Below, in pieces: positions 11,463 to 21,146 of a DNA stretch of 64,000 nt; positions within the stretch are counted from its first letter, which is position 1; each line of letters begins with the position of its first letter. Origin of the DNA: Anaerolineae bacterium (GTDB lineage: Bacteria > Chloroflexota > Anaerolineae > Aggregatilineales > Phototrophicaceae); assembly GCA_022826865.1 (NCBI GenBank), contig JAJDUC010000056.1, positions 104,197-168,196 of the forward strand, given 5' to 3'. The translations under genes were made by a program, and so were the position numbers. Below the pieces are notes generated by a model. It did no database searches. It was not told where the DNA came from and worked only from the letters and a program-made list of their open reading frames with translations.

Positions 11463-13199
11463 ATGGCGATTCATGTATTGCCGGAGGAAATTGTCGCGCG
11501 CATAGCGGCGGGCGAAGCGGTCGAGCGTCCGGCGTCGGTCGCCAAAGAACTCATAGAGAATGCCATCGACGCCGGGGCGTCCTCCATACATGTCGAGGTC
11601 GCCGGAGGCGGACGGCAATTGCTGCGCGTCAGCGACAATGGCGCGGGCATTCCCGACGAAGAGATTAATCTCGCCTTCCGGCGCCACGCCACCAGCAAGC
11701 TGCGCAAAGTGGAGGACCTGGAAGCCTTGACCACGTTGGGCTTCCGCGGTGAAGCGCTGGCGAGCATCGCGGCCGTAAGCCAGGCGACGATCATCACGCG
11801 CCAGCGCGACGGGAGCGCGGGCACTAGGCTGAATCTCGATGCCGGCGCCTTGCGCCATCAAGAGCGCATAGGCGCGCCGGCCGGCACGGTTGTCGCCGTT
11901 GAAAACCTTTTCTTCAACACGCCGGCGCGGCTCAAGTTTCTCAAGAGCGATGTCACGGAAAAGCGGCATATCCACTGGGTGACGGCCCGATACGCGATGG
12001 CCTATCCCGGCATCGCCTTTGTGCTCAAGCAGGACGGCCGCGAACGTTTTCGCTCGTCGGGAAATGGCGATCTGGCCGATGTTGTGTCCCGGGCCATGGG
12101 CCTGAAGGCCTTCAAGAGCATGGTGGCGGTTGATTGTCTTGAGCATTCCCGATTGGGCCGTCCGAAAATTCAGGTTTCGGGATTTGTATCTTTGCCGGCG
12201 ATCAGCCGCGCCAGCCGCGACCGCATCATCCTTTTCGTCAATGGGCGGGCGGTGCAAGACAGCGCGCTCAGCCGCGCGATCACACAGGCCTATGATGGCC
12301 TGCTGAAGTCGGGCGCCTATCCGTTCGCGGTGCTGCTAATCACGACTCCGGCTGATTTCGTCGATGTCAATGTGCACCCGACCAAAGCCGAAGTGCGCTT
12401 CCGCGACTCCAGCGCGATATTTCTCGCGGTACAGCGGGCCGTGCGCGAGGCGCTGGTCGAATGCGGGGACAAGCTGCCGGCCGCGGACATCTGGTCCGAC
12501 AGCGGGTTCAGCGAGCAATACCTTGAGTACCGGCGGCCGCTTCCGGATTGGCGGCGTTTTGAAGGCAGCGACCTGCTGGATAATCCGGCCGGCCAGTATA
12601 TCCCCGAAGTGGCGGAGTTGCCGGCGAAACCGCGGACCTTGCCCGTTCTGCGACTGGTCGGCCAGGTCGGGGCGGCCTACATCGTTGCCGAGGCCCCGGC
12701 CGGCGTGTACCTGGTGGACCAAAACGCGGCGCATGAACGCGTGCTTTATGAAGAGTTAATGGAAGAATTGAAGGCGGGCGGTCTGCGGCTGAAAGCGCTG
12801 GACGAAGGCCAAACCATCGCGCTTGATCCGCCGGATGTTGAGCGCCTGGAAAATAATGCGCCGCTGCTGGCAAAGCTCGGCTTTGAGATTGAGTCATTTG
12901 GGCCCAGCACCTTCCTGATTCGATCGTTGCCGGCTTGCATCGCGCGCAGAACATCCGCGGATTTGCTGCCGCCGCTGCTCAAGCAGCTGCGTCAAACGGG
13001 CGCTGACGAGGGCGCGGCTCTTTCCGCACTTGCCGCCGCCGGCGCCCTGAGCCGCGGCCAGGTCTTGGCGGAAGATGAGATGCGGGCGCTAATCGCCAAG
13101 CTGGAGTATTGCGCGGATCCGCTGGCGGCGCCCAGTGGACGGAAGATATTCATTCATCTGAGCAGCGCAGAACTGGCGGAAGAGTTCCGGCGCGCATAA
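11463..13199 (+). CDS. mutL: DNA mismatch repair protein MutL
   Basis: IAAGEAVERPASVAKELIENAIDAG...DNGAGI...RHATSK...GFRGEAL motifs. Confidence 0.97.
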   Translation: MAIHVLPEEIVARIAAGEAVERPASVAKELIENAIDAGASSIHVEVAGGGRQLLRVSDNGAGIPDEEINLAFRRHATSKLRKVEDLEALTTLGFRGEALASIAAVSQATIITRQRDGSAGTRLNLDAGALRHQERIGAPAGTVVAVENLFFNTPARLKFLKSDVTEKRHIHWVTARYAMAYPGIAFVLKQDGRERFRSSGNGDLADVVSRAMGLKAFKSMVAVDCLEHSRLGRPKIQVSGFVSLPAISRASRDRIILFVNGRAVQDSALSRAITQAYDGLLKSGAYPFAVLLITTPADFVDVNVHPTKAEVRFRDSSAIFLAVQRAVREALVECGDKLPAADIWSDSGFSEQYLEYRRPLPDWRRFEGSDLLDNPAGQYIPEVAELPAKPRTLPVLRLVGQVGAAYIVAEAPAGVYLVDQNAAHERVLYEELMEELKAGGLRLKALDEGQTIALDPPDVERLENNAPLLAKLGFEIESFGPSTFLIRSLPACIARRTSADLLPPLLKQLRQTGADEGAALSALAAAGALSRGQVLAEDEMRALIAKLEYCADPLAAPSGRKIFIHLSSAELAEEFRRA

Positions 13200-13202
13200 G
13201 CG

Positions 13203-14480
13203 CTAGATCAGCGGAAACACCCCCAAGAGGTAAAGCGGCGCCAAGCCGGCGACAGCCAAAAAAGCCAGGATAACGAGCACGATGGTGACGATATCCGCGC
13301 CTTCCGGTTTTGCCCGCCGTTGCGGCAGGAAGGGACCGGTATAACCGCCGGTGGCGTCGACATTGATTGTGCCATCGGGATTGAAGACGGGGCTGGGCGG
13401 GCCAGGTAGCGGCACCGCCTGGTTCTGATGCGGTTGCGCCGTTGGTTGCGCGCCAAGGGCCTGCGGATTGGCGCGCGCGTAGGGCGCCGCCCGGCGGGGC
13501 GCAAGCGGCATCGGCGCGGCAGCGGCTTGCGCTGGCGGGGCGGCATAACCAGGCGCCTGTGGCGGCAGCGATTGAGAAGGCGCGCGGGCGGATTGCTGGC
13601 CGACTACCGTTGGCGGCGCCATGCGCCCGGCCGCGGTCGACTGGCTGGCGCTTCTGCCTCGCTCGCGAATCTGCTGCAGAATATGCCCCAGTTGATCGGC
13701 GTGCCGATAGCGGTCGTTTGGCCGTTTGCTCATGACCTTGACGATCACGTTGGACAGGTCGTCGGGCAAATCCGGCATGAAGGTCTTCACACGGGGGATT
13801 TCCGCCTGTATATGCGCCAGCGCCAGCTCGCGCTGGGAGCTGCCGACATAGGGCAGGCGGCCGGTGAACATTTCAAAAAGCACAATGCCGATCGAATAAA
13901 CATCGGAGGCGGGCGAAGGCTTCTCGCCGCGCGCTTGCTCCGGCGCAAAATAATGCGGGCTGCCCCAGACGACTTCGCTGCGAGTCTGAGGCATGGTATC
14001 GGTATAGGCTTGGGCGATGCCGAAGTCCGTAACCTTGAGCACATTTTCCCGGTTGATCAAGATATTCTGCGGCTTAACATCCGCGTGGACCAATTGCGAG
14101 CGATGGGCGAAACCGAGCCCAGCGCAGATTTGCAGGCCGTACTCCAGCGCTTTTTCAAAGGGCAGGGCGCCCTGCGCCTTGATCAATTTTTTCAGATCGT
14201 CGCCCTCGATCATCTCCATCACAATATAATGGGTGGCGCCGTCGCTGCCGACATCGTGCACCGTGACAATATTGGGGTGCGACATCATGGCGACGCTGCG
14301 CGCCTCCTGCTGGAATTTTTCGACGAAGGCTGGGTCTTTGGTTAAGTTGGGCCGCAGAATCTTGATAGCGACCATGCGCCCCAACATTCGGTCGAGCGCG
14401 CGATAAATGACGGACATGCCGCCCGAACCTTGTTGGGCGACGAGTTCATAACGCTGGTTCAGTAAAGTTTCACCCGGCAT
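13203..14480 (-). CDS. Serine/threonine protein kinase with C-terminal TM segment
   Basis: LLNQRYELVAQQGSGGMSVIYRA, VAIKIL, HADVKPQNIL, DFGIAQA, and a C-terminal hydrophobic helix. Confidence 0.92.
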   Translation of the reverse strand: MPGETLLNQRYELVAQQGSGGMSVIYRALDRMLGRMVAIKILRPNLTKDPAFVEKFQQEARSVAMMSHPNIVTVHDVGSDGATHYIVMEMIEGDDLKKLIKAQGALPFEKALEYGLQICAGLGFAHRSQLVHADVKPQNILINRENVLKVTDFGIAQAYTDTMPQTRSEVVWGSPHYFAPEQARGEKPSPASDVYSIGIVLFEMFTGRLPYVGSSQRELALAHIQAEIPRVKTFMPDLPDDLSNVIVKVMSKRPNDRYRHADQLGHILQQIRERGRSASQSTAAGRMAPPTVVGQQSARAPSQSLPPQAPGYAAPPAQAAAAPMPLAPRRAAPYARANPQALGAQPTAQPHQNQAVPLPGPPSPVFNPDGTINVDATGGYTGPFLPQRRAKPEGADIVTIVLVILAFLAVAGLAPLYLLGVFPLI

Positions 14481-14493
14481 TAAGCAACCTCAT

Positions 14494-15645
14494 TCAAAGT
14501 CTCGTAATCGGATCAAAGAGCTGCTGGTATTCGCCCAGGGCGCTGCGGTCGGTCAGGCTTGCGATGTAATCGGCCACAACCCGGTGCGGCGGCTCCTCTT
14601 CCAGCTTGAGGCGATAGCTGTCAGGCAATTGGCGCGGCTCTTTCATATAGCTGGAAAAGAGCGCCTCAACAAAGCGTTCGGCGCGCGTTTGCATGCGCAC
14701 GACGCGAAAATGACGATACATTTGCAGCAGCAGAAAGTCTTTCAATTCGTCATTGAGCGCTTGTTGCCCGGGGCTGTGGCGCAGGACCGGCTCGAGCAGA
14801 TGCTGCGCCGCGAGCGGATCGCCCGGCTGCAGCTCAGCAATAATTTTGAGCGATTCCTCCAGGACATCATCGACTAGCTGGCCAATCAACTCGCGAATAA
14901 TGTGATGCCGCGTGACATCGTCGAGCGAAGCGCCTTTCCAGTTCAGGCGTTCGACAATCCGCTGCCACAAGGCCAGCTCCGCCACTTGATCCAATTGAAA
15001 CAATCCAGCTTGCAAGCCGTCATCCAGGTCATGCGCGTTATAGGCCAGTTCATCGGCGATATTGGCAATTTGCGCTTCGACGCTGGCGCCGGTCTCCGGC
15101 GATAGCTCGGCGAACTCGCTGCGGTCATAGCTGGTTTCATGCCTGGCAATGCCCTCTAGGGTTTCGAATGTCAAGTTCAAGCCCGGCCACCTGGGATAGC
15201 GCTGTTCGAGCCTGGTGACAACGCGATAGCTCTGATGGTTGTGATTGAAGCCGCCATGATCGGCCATTAGATCATTGAGAGCGGCCTCGCCCGCATGCCC
15301 AAAGGGCGGATGTCCCAGGTCATGCGCCAAACAGATCGCTTCAACCAGATCTTCATTGGCGCCCAGCGCCCGCGCCAGCGTCCGCCCGATTTGCGCCACC
15401 TCGAGCGTATGGGTGAGGCGCGTCCGGTAGTAGTCGCCGACGTCGTTGACGAAAACCTGCGTCTTGTATTCGAGCAGGCGAAAGGCGGCGGAATGCACAA
15501 TGCGATCGCGATCGCGCTGAAAGGCGGTGCGATAGCGCGGCTCACCCTCGTGATGCAGTCGCCCGCGAGACTGACCGCTCAGCAGCGCGTAGGGCGCAAG
15601 GCATTCTGCTTCTTGTAGTTCAAGCCGCTGACGGATGGCCTGCAT
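14494..15645 (-). CDS. dgt: dGTPase-like HD-domain deoxynucleoside triphosphate triphosphohydrolase
   Basis: RTRLTHTLEVAQIGRTLARALG...AICLAHDLGHPPFGHAGE HD motifs. Confidence 0.88.
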   Translation of the reverse strand: MQAIRQRLELQEAECLAPYALLSGQSRGRLHHEGEPRYRTAFQRDRDRIVHSAAFRLLEYKTQVFVNDVGDYYRTRLTHTLEVAQIGRTLARALGANEDLVEAICLAHDLGHPPFGHAGEAALNDLMADHGGFNHNHQSYRVVTRLEQRYPRWPGLNLTFETLEGIARHETSYDRSEFAELSPETGASVEAQIANIADELAYNAHDLDDGLQAGLFQLDQVAELALWQRIVERLNWKGASLDDVTRHHIIRELIGQLVDDVLEESLKIIAELQPGDPLAAQHLLEPVLRHSPGQQALNDELKDFLLLQMYRHFRVVRMQTRAERFVEALFSSYMKEPRQLPDSYRLKLEEEPPHRVVADYIASLTDRSALGEYQQLFDPITRL

Positions 15646-15771
15646 GGCAACTCCTTCCCGTTTCCATTGTAGTATTTGCGCCTGAATCGCGCATCGCGCA
15701 TCCTGGCATCATTGGTTTTATCGAATGCTGCGCTACAATCAGTTTACGGGACGCGCATTCAGTCAGGGTAC

Positions 15772-16620
15772 ATGATGTCTCAGATAATCGCCTTGTTGAC
15801 GGACTTCGGCAGCGAAGATATATATGTGGGCAGCATGAAAGCCCTCATGCTGAATATCTGTCCCCAAGCGCAAATCGTCGACATCACGCATGCCATTGAA
15901 GCGCAGAATGTGCAAGAAGCGGCTTTCGCCCTTTTGAACAGCTATCATTATTTTCCGACCGGGACGACCTTCTGCGCTGTGGTGGATCCCGGCGTGGGCA
16001 GCCGCCGCCTGGCAATCGCGGTGGAAAGCGCGCAATACCGTTTTGTAGCGCCGGACAATGGCATACTGACCTACGCCCTGGCGCACCTGGGTTCCGATTA
16101 CCGGGCGGTGAAATTGGAGAACCAGGCCTTTCAGGCGCAGACGATCAGCCATACATTCCATGGCCGCGATATCTTCGCGCCGGTTGCGGCGCACCTGGCC
16201 AGGCGGCCCAAAGTGTTCGCTTCAATGGGCGGCGCGCTCGAAAACATCGTTACCTTCCCGCTGCCGCAACTCAGCTACGCGCGGCAGCGCCTCATCGGCG
16301 AGGTTATGCATATCGATCACTTCGGCAATATCATTACAAGCATCGGCGCCTTCAGCTGGAAGAGCGATACTGCGCTTACGCTGGCGCCGATGTGGAGCGA
16401 CCGCATTCCGACGCTGGAACTGGACGCTATGAATGGACATATCACCATCCACAGCCACACAGTACACGGGATATCACACGCTTACCATGAAGTGTCGGCC
16501 GGGACAATTATGGCGCAGATCGACAGCAATGGATTTCTGGAGATCGGCGCCAATCAAGACGATGCCGCCGCCCGACTGGATGTGCAGCGCGGGGATAAAG
16601 TCATGCTGCGGCTGCCCTGA
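15772..16620 (+). CDS. SAM hydroxide adenosyltransferase/SAM hydrolase family (DUF62-like)
   Basis: MMSQIIALLTDFGSEDIYVGSMKALML...VVDPGVGS.RR...DNGIL; start trimmed from 15676. Confidence 0.85.
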   Translation: MMSQIIALLTDFGSEDIYVGSMKALMLNICPQAQIVDITHAIEAQNVQEAAFALLNSYHYFPTGTTFCAVVDPGVGSRRLAIAVESAQYRFVAPDNGILTYALAHLGSDYRAVKLENQAFQAQTISHTFHGRDIFAPVAAHLARRPKVFASMGGALENIVTFPLPQLSYARQRLIGEVMHIDHFGNIITSIGAFSWKSDTALTLAPMWSDRIPTLELDAMNGHITIHSHTVHGISHAYHEVSAGTIMAQIDSNGFLEIGANQDDAAARLDVQRGDKVMLRLP

Positions 16621-17001
16621 TTCGTCCCGGGCAGCGGTCCGCCCGACAGAATAATTTGACAATGCCGCGTCGATATGCTCAAATCCTGAGCAAGAGACGA
16701 AATGTCTAACAAATCGACTTGAGGATATTCGGGATTATCTGCGGCGCGCAGCTTCAAGGAGCGGAAACCGGTTTAGGCATCGTTGCGAGACGGGCAGTAG
16801 GCGCCGTCGTCAGCCCGGCCAGAGGGCTGGCCGTTTTGGCGGGGGAATGGCCACAAAGCATTTCAGCCGATCATCGGGAAGAGACCGTGCATCCGGGAGA
16901 AAGGACAGCCATATAGCAGGAACTCCAGCTTGAAGCGAGGCATGACGCGCCTCGTGAGGAATCGTATTTCATAAGCTCTGGCCAAAAGGAGAGAAGAAGC
17001 G

Positions 17002-18243
17002 ATGAAGAAATATGTCCTTGCTTTAATGGTTGTGTTGCTGCTGCTGACCGGTGTCAGCATGGCGCAAGATGTCGTTCTGGAATTCCAGCAGTGGTGGGAG
17101 CCGGAACTGCCCGAGGGCTCTTTCCGCGCGATCCTGGACGATTTTGAAGCGGCCAATCCGGGCATTCGGGTTGAGACGATCAGCGGACCCTACCTGACCA
17201 CAAAGGATCAGATCATCGCCAGCGCGGCGACCGGCACGATGGCCGATGTTGTCGGCTTGGATGGCGCCTGGGTCAACGTCTTGTGGAAGCAGGGCGCCTT
17301 GCATAGTCTGACTCAAGCGATGTCCGACGCAATGTACGACGACAGCGAGTTGGCGGCCCAGATTCAGTTGGCCGGGGAGACCTATATGATCCCCATCGCC
17401 AACTTCATTTACCCGGTATTTGTCAACCTTGACATGCTGGCAGCCGCCGGAATCGATCCGCCATCGACGCGCGCCGAATTCGCCGCCGCCGCCGAAGCGC
17501 TGACCGATCCCGACAACAACGTCTATGGCTGGGCGCAGCCGCTTTCGCTGGAACAGCCCAACGGCATCCAGAACGACACGATGTCCTGGCTCTGGGCAAC
17601 CGGCGGCAGCATGCTCGATGACATGGGGCAGCCGAATCTGGTCGGAAACGAGATGCTCGCCGACACAATGGCTTACATCAAGAGCCTGCATGACGCCGGC
17701 GTGGTCGCGCCTGGCGCATTCGCCATGAAGGAAAACGAAAAGGTCGAAGAATTCGTGAACGAGCGCGTCGCCATGATCATCAACACCCTGGCGCACTTCA
17801 CGCTGATCCGCGAACGCAACCCGGACTTGAACTTCGACATCACGGCGCTGCCGGCGGCCGAGGGCTACGACGGTCCGCGCGGCTTGCCCTACGCTTCCTG
17901 GGGTATAGGCATCAGTTCAAATACTGAACACAAAGCCGAGGCCTGGAAGCTGATCGATTACCTGACCAGCGTCGAAGGCAACACGAAGCTGACGTCGATT
18001 GCGAATGCCTTCCCGGGCAATGTCAATGCGACGCCGGACTTCATCCAGACCGACCAACTCTTCATGACCGCCTTTGAAATCTTCCAGGAAGGCTATCTGG
18101 CGAATGAATTCACCGGGCTGCCGGCGGCGGAAGAGTTGATGCGTCAATTCGACGAACCCTTCCAATTCTATCTGGAAGGTGAAATCGACTTGGAAGAGTT
18201 CCTGGAAATCGCGCAGGAGGAGTGGGAATCCATTTTCGAGTAG
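17002..18243 (+). CDS. ABC transporter sugar-binding protein (extracellular solute-binding family 1)
   Basis: Signal peptide, 'FQQWWEPELPEGSFRAILDDFEAANPGIRVE' SBP fold, followed by two permeases. Confidence 0.92.
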   Translation: MKKYVLALMVVLLLLTGVSMAQDVVLEFQQWWEPELPEGSFRAILDDFEAANPGIRVETISGPYLTTKDQIIASAATGTMADVVGLDGAWVNVLWKQGALHSLTQAMSDAMYDDSELAAQIQLAGETYMIPIANFIYPVFVNLDMLAAAGIDPPSTRAEFAAAAEALTDPDNNVYGWAQPLSLEQPNGIQNDTMSWLWATGGSMLDDMGQPNLVGNEMLADTMAYIKSLHDAGVVAPGAFAMKENEKVEEFVNERVAMIINTLAHFTLIRERNPDLNFDITALPAAEGYDGPRGLPYASWGIGISSNTEHKAEAWKLIDYLTSVEGNTKLTSIANAFPGNVNATPDFIQTDQLFMTAFEIFQEGYLANEFTGLPAAEELMRQFDEPFQFYLEGEIDLEEFLEIAQEEWESIFE

Positions 18244-18362
18244 AGGCCCCCTAGCCAACGCTCCTCCCCAATATAGTGGGAGGGGCTTTAAGCACAATCT
18301 GCCCCTTCCTTCTTGTGGGGGAGGGGCAGCGGAATAGCGTGACCTATGGAGTTTCTATAAGA

Positions 18363-19289
18363 ATGGCACAGGCGCGCAAAATCTCTGAACCCACGAATAT
18401 CGCCTGGGAGCAGCGGAAGCGCAGATTCCTGCCTTACGCTTATCTCTCGCCGACGCTGCTATTGCTGGCGGCCTTGACGGTTGTGCCGATCTTGACGGTT
18501 TTCCTCTATTCCCTGGTCGATAATGTCATCGTCAATCCCAACCCGCCTCAATTCGTGGGTCTGGAAAATTACGAAGAAGTATTGACGAACCGGAAGTTCC
18601 GCGGCGCGCTGAGCAACACCTTGTATTTCGCGCTTGTCAGCGTCGCCGTTCACTTTGTCATTGGCTTGTCATTCGCGCTGCTTTTGAATTCGCGCCTGCT
18701 CGGCGACAATGTCAAGGCGATATTCCGCGTCATTTACATCCTGCCCTGGGTCTTCACTGCTTCGATTATCGCTATATTGTGGCGTCTGCTGCTGAACCCG
18801 CACGGAGTCGTCAACTTTGTGCTCCTGGAACTCGGGCTGGTTCCCGAACTTATGGAGTGGCTCTCCGACCGAAAGCTGGCTCTAAATGCGGTGACCTTCA
18901 TCAACATCTGGGCTGGTTATCCCTTTTACCTGGTGAGTTTCCTGGCGGGCTTGCAAGGGATCCCCGAAGACTTGTACGAATCCGGGCGGGTCGATGGCGG
19001 CAATGCCTGGCAACTCTTCTTGCATATCACGCTGCCGCAGCTGCGGCCCATCATCATCAGCCTGGCGCTGCTCGATTTCATTTGGACCATTCATCAGTTC
19101 ACATTGATTTGGATGACCACGGGCGGCGGCCCTTTGCGCTCCACCGAGGTCTTAAGCACATACACATACAAAGCGGCTTTCAGTTCGCACGAGTATTCCA
19201 TCGCATCCACAATTGCGATGGTGATCCTGGCGATTTGCACGGTAGTGGCGATATTCTACGTACGCAGTCAGAGGATGGCCGACGAATGA
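18363..19289 (+). CDS. ABC sugar transporter permease (MalF/UgpA type)
   Basis: Six TM helices with EAA loop 'EDLYESGRVDGGNAWQLFLHITLPQLRP'; start trimmed from 18276. Confidence 0.92.
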   Translation: MAQARKISEPTNIAWEQRKRRFLPYAYLSPTLLLLAALTVVPILTVFLYSLVDNVIVNPNPPQFVGLENYEEVLTNRKFRGALSNTLYFALVSVAVHFVIGLSFALLLNSRLLGDNVKAIFRVIYILPWVFTASIIAILWRLLLNPHGVVNFVLLELGLVPELMEWLSDRKLALNAVTFINIWAGYPFYLVSFLAGLQGIPEDLYESGRVDGGNAWQLFLHITLPQLRPIIISLALLDFIWTIHQFTLIWMTTGGGPLRSTEVLSTYTYKAAFSSHEYSIASTIAMVILAICTVVAIFYVRSQRMADE

Positions 19290-19361
19290 GCGCCTGGTTT
19301 GTAGTTTTGCCGCTGCCTGTATCGACTTGGCCAAGGCCTGAGCGAGGTTTGAAAGTATAAA

Positions 19362-20204
19362 ATGATTGGCAGCCGCAGGCAGATTCTTGTCAGAAAGATA
19401 TTGATTTGGATCGCGCTGATCCTCGGCGCCTGTTTTGCCGGTTTGCCTGTGGTTTGGATGGTCGCATCTTCTTTCAAGTCCAATCTCGAGATCTTTGCCT
19501 ATCCGCCGGCTCTCATCGACTACTCCTTTTCCTTTGACGCCTACCGGGCGGTATTGGGCGATCCGCAGCGTTTGCGTTTCTTCTTCAACAGCTACCTTGT
19601 TGCGATCCTTGTCACCATTTGCACAGTGGTCACCAGCATCCTGGCTGGATACAGCTTCAGCCGCTACGATTTTCGCTTCAAGAAGATACTGAATCTCATC
19701 ATCATCGGCGTGCAGTCGGTGCCGCCAATCACGCTGATGATTCCATATTTCGGCCTCATCGTCTGGCTAGGGATTTACAACTCTTATGCGGCGCTGGTGC
19801 TGACCTATATGGTCTTCACGCTGTCATACGCAATCATCATGATGACCGGTTATTTCAACACGCTGCCGCGCGACCTGGACGAGGCGGTGATGATCGACGG
19901 CGGCGGCAGTTTTGTGACGCTCTGGCGCATCCTGGTGCCAATATCATTGCCCGGCATTGTCGCTGTCGGCGTCTATACATTCATGCTGGCCTGGAACGAG
20001 TTCCTCTTTGCGCTCACCTTGACACGAACCAACGATATGCGCACGGTGCCGATTGGCATACACTTGCTGATGGGGCAGCATTCTTTTGAATGGAACCAGA
20101 TGTTGGCATTGAGCGTTTTAGGTTCCCTGCCCGTGCTGGTACTCTTCCTGCTGTTTCAGCGTTATTTCATCGCCGGCATGTCAGCGGGTTCCGTCAAAGG
20201 CTGA
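19362..20204 (+). CDS. ABC sugar transporter permease (MalG/UgpE type)
   Basis: EAA loop 'RDLDEAVMIDGGGSFVTLWRILVPISLPGIV'. Confidence 0.92.
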   Translation: MIGSRRQILVRKILIWIALILGACFAGLPVVWMVASSFKSNLEIFAYPPALIDYSFSFDAYRAVLGDPQRLRFFFNSYLVAILVTICTVVTSILAGYSFSRYDFRFKKILNLIIIGVQSVPPITLMIPYFGLIVWLGIYNSYAALVLTYMVFTLSYAIIMMTGYFNTLPRDLDEAVMIDGGGSFVTLWRILVPISLPGIVAVGVYTFMLAWNEFLFALTLTRTNDMRTVPIGIHLLMGQHSFEWNQMLALSVLGSLPVLVLFLLFQRYFIAGMSAGSVKG

Positions 20205-20252
20205 TGTCGCCAATCCCCATTTATCCACAGTCAACCGAATGAAGTTGGGAAT

Positions 20253-21113
20253 ATGTTACTGAACATGAGAGACCTCCTGGCGGTGGCGCGAGCGAATCGC
20301 TTTGCCGTGCCCGCCTTCAATATCAGCAGCAGCATGCTGCTGACAGGCGCAATACAAGCGGCGGTGGAAGCCGACGCGCCGGTCATCATCGCCATCCACC
20401 CGGATGAATTGGCCTTCGTGGGCGCCGCCTTCGTCAAATTCGCGCTGGAAGAGGCGATACGCGCCCCGGTGCCGGTTGTCATTCATCTCGATCACGGCGC
20501 ATCCGTGACGCAGGTGATGGGCGCCATCCGCGCCGGCTTCACATCCGTGATGATTGACGCCTCGGAATCCCCGTTGGAGCAGAATATCGCCGCTTGTCGC
20601 GAAGTCGTCGCCCTGGCCCAAGCCGTCGATGTATCGGTCGAAGGCGAGCTGGGCACGATCGGCGAACTTGACGAAGAAGCGGAGGCCGGCGCCGACGAAG
20701 TTGTTTTTGTCAATCCAGCCGAGGTCAAAAAATTTGTCGACGCCACCGGCGTTGACACGCTGGCGGTCGCGATCGGCACATCGCACGGCCTCTATCCCAA
20801 AGATATGAAGCCGGAGATACGCCTGGATCTCTTGCGGGAAATCAATGAAATTGTTGAGATTCCGCTGGTTTTGCACGGCGGATCCGGCAATCCCGATGCC
20901 GAGATCGCGCAGGCGGTAGAGTTGGGCATTTGCAAAATCAACATCTCCGCGGATATGAAAAGCGCCTTCTATCGGAAATGCCGCGAAGTACTGCAGGATC
21001 CGATTCTGAGAGAGCCCAGCAGCATCTATCCGGCATGTATCGACGCCATGAAAGTCGTCTGTCGCCAGAAGTTTGACTTGTTCAGCACAACGGGCAAAGC
21101 AGCGCTGTATTAG
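20253..21113 (+). CDS. Class II ketose-bisphosphate aldolase (fructose/tagatose-bisphosphate type)
   Basis: VPAFNISS..., VVIHLDHG, VEGELGTIGE, GTSHGLY, LVLHGGSG, KINISADMK. Confidence 0.92.
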   Translation: MLLNMRDLLAVARANRFAVPAFNISSSMLLTGAIQAAVEADAPVIIAIHPDELAFVGAAFVKFALEEAIRAPVPVVIHLDHGASVTQVMGAIRAGFTSVMIDASESPLEQNIAACREVVALAQAVDVSVEGELGTIGELDEEAEAGADEVVFVNPAEVKKFVDATGVDTLAVAIGTSHGLYPKDMKPEIRLDLLREINEIVEIPLVLHGGSGNPDAEIAQAVELGICKINISADMKSAFYRKCREVLQDPILREPSSIYPACIDAMKVVCRQKFDLFSTTGKAALY

Positions 21114-21146
21114 CGGCTCTCGGCAAGTTCTCCTCCGGACGGGAAT

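Noticed and set aside
13203-14480. Kinase HAD instead of HRD motif as evidence of a pseudokinase
   Set aside because: The Asp and Lys of the catalytic loop (HADVKPQN) and the DFG are intact; non-RD bacterial kinases exist.
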